A stretch of 35,307 nucleotides of DNA from Candidatus Cloacimonadota bacterium. Its GTDB lineage: Bacteria; Cloacimonadota; Cloacimonadia; Cloacimonadales; Cloacimonadaceae. The DNA is taken from the NCBI GenBank assembly GCA_012522635.1, contig JAAYKA010000050.1:1-35307 (forward strand), written 5' to 3'. The notes under the pieces are model-generated. The model worked only from the letters and a program-made list of their open reading frames with translations, had not been told where the DNA came from and did no database searches. Every line of letters begins with the position of its first letter. The first letter of the stretch is position 1. A program made the translations under genes and the position numbers. Below, one piece after another: positions 33,892-35,307 of the stretch.

Positions 33892-34695
33892 TCACCCCTG
33901 GCAAACGGGACAATAATATGTGCTGCGCCCCGCTTGTTTGATTTTGGCAACCTTGTGAGCCTTGGGGCATGCTTCTTTTTGATAGACGCGCAGGAAGTTC
34001 TGAAATTCGCCTGTTTTATCATCCACATTGCGGAAATCAGAGATGGAAGTGCCATTCTTTGCAATGGCTTCCTTGAGCACCAGCTTGGTTTGTTTGGCAA
34101 GGGTTTTTAATTCTGAAAGGGAAAGCTGTCCACCAGGAACAGTTGGATTTATCTTTGCCCGATAGAGGATTTCGCAAACATAGATATTGCCCAACCCGGC
34201 GATAAGTTTTTGATCCAACATAAGAGTTTTGATGGGTGCCCGGCGTCCTTTTAGAATCTGCTGCAGATATTGACCATCAAACTCGTTTGCCAAGGGTTCC
34301 ATCCCTAATCCGGGCATGAAGTTATCCACGTTTTTGGTTTTGCAAAGCACGATTTTGCCAAAGGTGCGGATGTCTATAAAACGAAGTTTTTGGGTTCCGG
34401 AAAGCATGAAGCAGGCGCGTTCATGCTGCGCTGGACCTTCCTGAGAATCGGCAACAACCAGTTTTCCCGTCATGCGCAGATGCACAATCACACTCAGGCC
34501 TCCACTCAAATTCAGAATAATGTATTTACCCCGGCGTCGGGATGAAATAAAACGAGCGGGAAAAACCTCTTCAGGCAGTTCGGGATCCTTGATCACGGTG
34601 CCGGGATAAAAGCAGTCCAATCCGTTTATCTGTTTACCTTTTAACTCGCTGGTGACTCCATCTATAATCGTTTGCACTTCTGGCAATTCTGGCAT
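33892..34695 (-). CDS. mutM: Formamidopyrimidine-DNA glycosylase (Fpg/MutM)
   Basis: A 267-aa DNA glycosylase/AP lyase that removes oxidised purines such as 8-oxoguanine. The N-terminal PELPEV gives the catalytic Pro and Glu, Lys57 lies in RRRGKYI, and the helix-two-turn-helix region contains LIAGLGNIYVCEILYRAKINP. The C-terminal zinc finger is altered: Cys243, then CPKAH instead of CPxC, then Cys262 and Cys265, so one of the four Cys is Ala246, with His247 next to it. Arg257 of the finger tip is kept. SD AGGAAGGAAG precedes the ATG. Close to ferritin, both fitting oxidative-stress defence. Confidence 0.93.
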   Translation of the reverse strand: MPELPEVQTIIDGVTSELKGKQINGLDCFYPGTVIKDPELPEEVFPARFISSRRRGKYIILNLSGGLSVIVHLRMTGKLVVADSQEGPAQHERACFMLSGTQKLRFIDIRTFGKIVLCKTKNVDNFMPGLGMEPLANEFDGQYLQQILKGRRAPIKTLMLDQKLIAGLGNIYVCEILYRAKINPTVPGGQLSLSELKTLAKQTKLVLKEAIAKNGTSISDFRNVDDKTGEFQNFLRVYQKEACPKAHKVAKIKQAGRSTYYCPVCQG

Positions 34696-34936
34696 TTGTC
34701 TTCCTTCCTAAATCATGTTTTGGTGTTCTAATAATAGCTTAAACCAACTTCAACCTGGGGCAAGCCAAGATTGGCTTCTATTTTTTAACGTCGTATTACC
34801 ATTCATTACAATATGTTATGCCTTTATCGCGTATCAGGTTACCGGGATTATGCAAGAAATATTCACATTTTATTTGTCTTGTTCTTAATCCGCATTATTG
34901 TGTCCATAGCATAGTAAAAAGATAGGAGTTGATAAA

Positions 34937-35307
34937 ATGAACGCAATAAAACTGACTCTGCTGGCGGTCTGGCTTCTGATAACACTGAGCGCATGTCAAG
35001 ACGGCTCAAAAATAACCGGACCAAGAGTTCGCCTATCGGATCGAATCAAGCCCGTGCAAGATGCGGACTTGAGAAATAACTGGACAGGAAATCAAACACA
35101 TTCGGAAGAATTTGATCAAGCTGCGGTCAATCCTGGCTATATCATAATGACCAACGACGCCCGCAATCTATATATTTCATATTATCTTACAGACAATTGG
35201 CAGCTTTCCGGAGGAGAAGTCAACTTCACGAAAATGCTCAAATCAACGTCAGAAAATGATTTTCAGCTTGTCTCGCACAGTCATTTAATTTTGGGACAGT
35301 GCGAAAC
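34937..35307 (+). CDS. Unrecognised lipoprotein (5' part, cut by window edge)
   Basis: An open frame from ATG 34937 with AGGAG 8 bases upstream runs to the window edge (123 codons, no stop). The first 20 residues are a lipoprotein signal peptide with lipobox LSAC (Cys20). The mature part is polar with many Asn, Asp, Thr and Ser and short aromatic strands (YIIMTNDARNLYISYYLTDNWQL), suggesting a beta-rich secreted domain. I do not recognise the family. It is divergent from mutM; the 241-base gap before it is A+T-rich and shows no clear promoter or repeat. Confidence 0.85.
   Translation, partial: MNAIKLTLLAVWLLITLSACQDGSKITGPRVRLSDRIKPVQDADLRNNWTGNQTHSEEFDQAAVNPGYIIMTNDARNLYISYYLTDNWQLSGGEVNFTKMLKSTSENDFQLVSHSHLILGQCE

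Noticed and set aside
1-35307. CRISPR arrays, tRNA, rRNA, insertion sequences, phage genes
   Set aside because: No regularly spaced repeats, no tRNA-like cloverleaf with CCA end and no transposase or integrase frame were seen on either strand.

Overview
The window looks like chromosomal DNA of a Gram-negative anaerobe of the FCB group, most probably Candidatus Cloacimonadota (WWE1). That placement is an inference. It rests on a secreted protein with a type IX-like C-terminal sorting domain, a TonB-dependent receptor with an N-terminal CarboxypepD_reg-like domain paired with a DUF4249 lipoprotein, a full BatABCDE/MoxR cluster, a GlmL-like ATPase of the kind linked to B12-dependent mutases of amino-acid fermenters, and roughly 50% G+C. 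No rRNA, tRNA, CRISPR array, transposase or phage gene was seen.

Layout. Positions 1-123 hold the end of an unrecognised plus-strand gene. A tripartite RND efflux operon follows on plus (188-5778: TolC-like channel, lipoprotein adaptor, RND permease). From there to 34695 every gene is on the minus strand. Read in the direction of transcription these are: fpg (34695-33892); ferritin (33633-33121) with a good sigma70-type promoter and a terminator; a patatin-like protein and a soluble histidine kinase (32999-30922); rpmB (30594-30403); a long Bat operon (30289-22318: MoxR, DUF58, a membrane-anchored protein, BatA, BatB, BatC, BatD, BatE) running into a D-2-hydroxyacid dehydrogenase (to 21349); comF, a 133-aa protein, a GlmL-family ATPase and a 376-aa lipoyl-like protein (21262-17099, ended by a strong terminator); a heterodimeric ABC exporter (16383-12473); a 932-aa secreted protein (12306-9508); and the TonB receptor/DUF4249 pair (9363-6116). 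The last gene, on plus from 34937, is a lipoprotein cut by the window edge.

How the genes work together. The RND proteins form one pump across both membranes. The two ABC half-transporters match the TM287/TM288 type, with one degenerate and one canonical ATP site. The Bat cluster couples a MoxR AAA+ ATPase to von Willebrand factor A proteins at the inner membrane. GlmL and its neighbours look like an enzyme-reactivation module, but no mutase lies in the window.

The most unusual signal is a dispersed intergenic element. Two 314-bp copies in inverted orientation (5829-6142 and 16715-17028, about 89% identical in a gap-free hand alignment) flank a 10.6-kb block that holds all the TonB, secreted-protein and ABC genes. 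A third, truncated copy lies at 33731-33846. All three keep a tandem ACATAAGG motif at 11-bp spacing, and the DUF4249 gene ends on a stop codon inside the first copy. A second structured non-coding stretch, with 13-bp perfect inverted arms, lies at 30749-30853.
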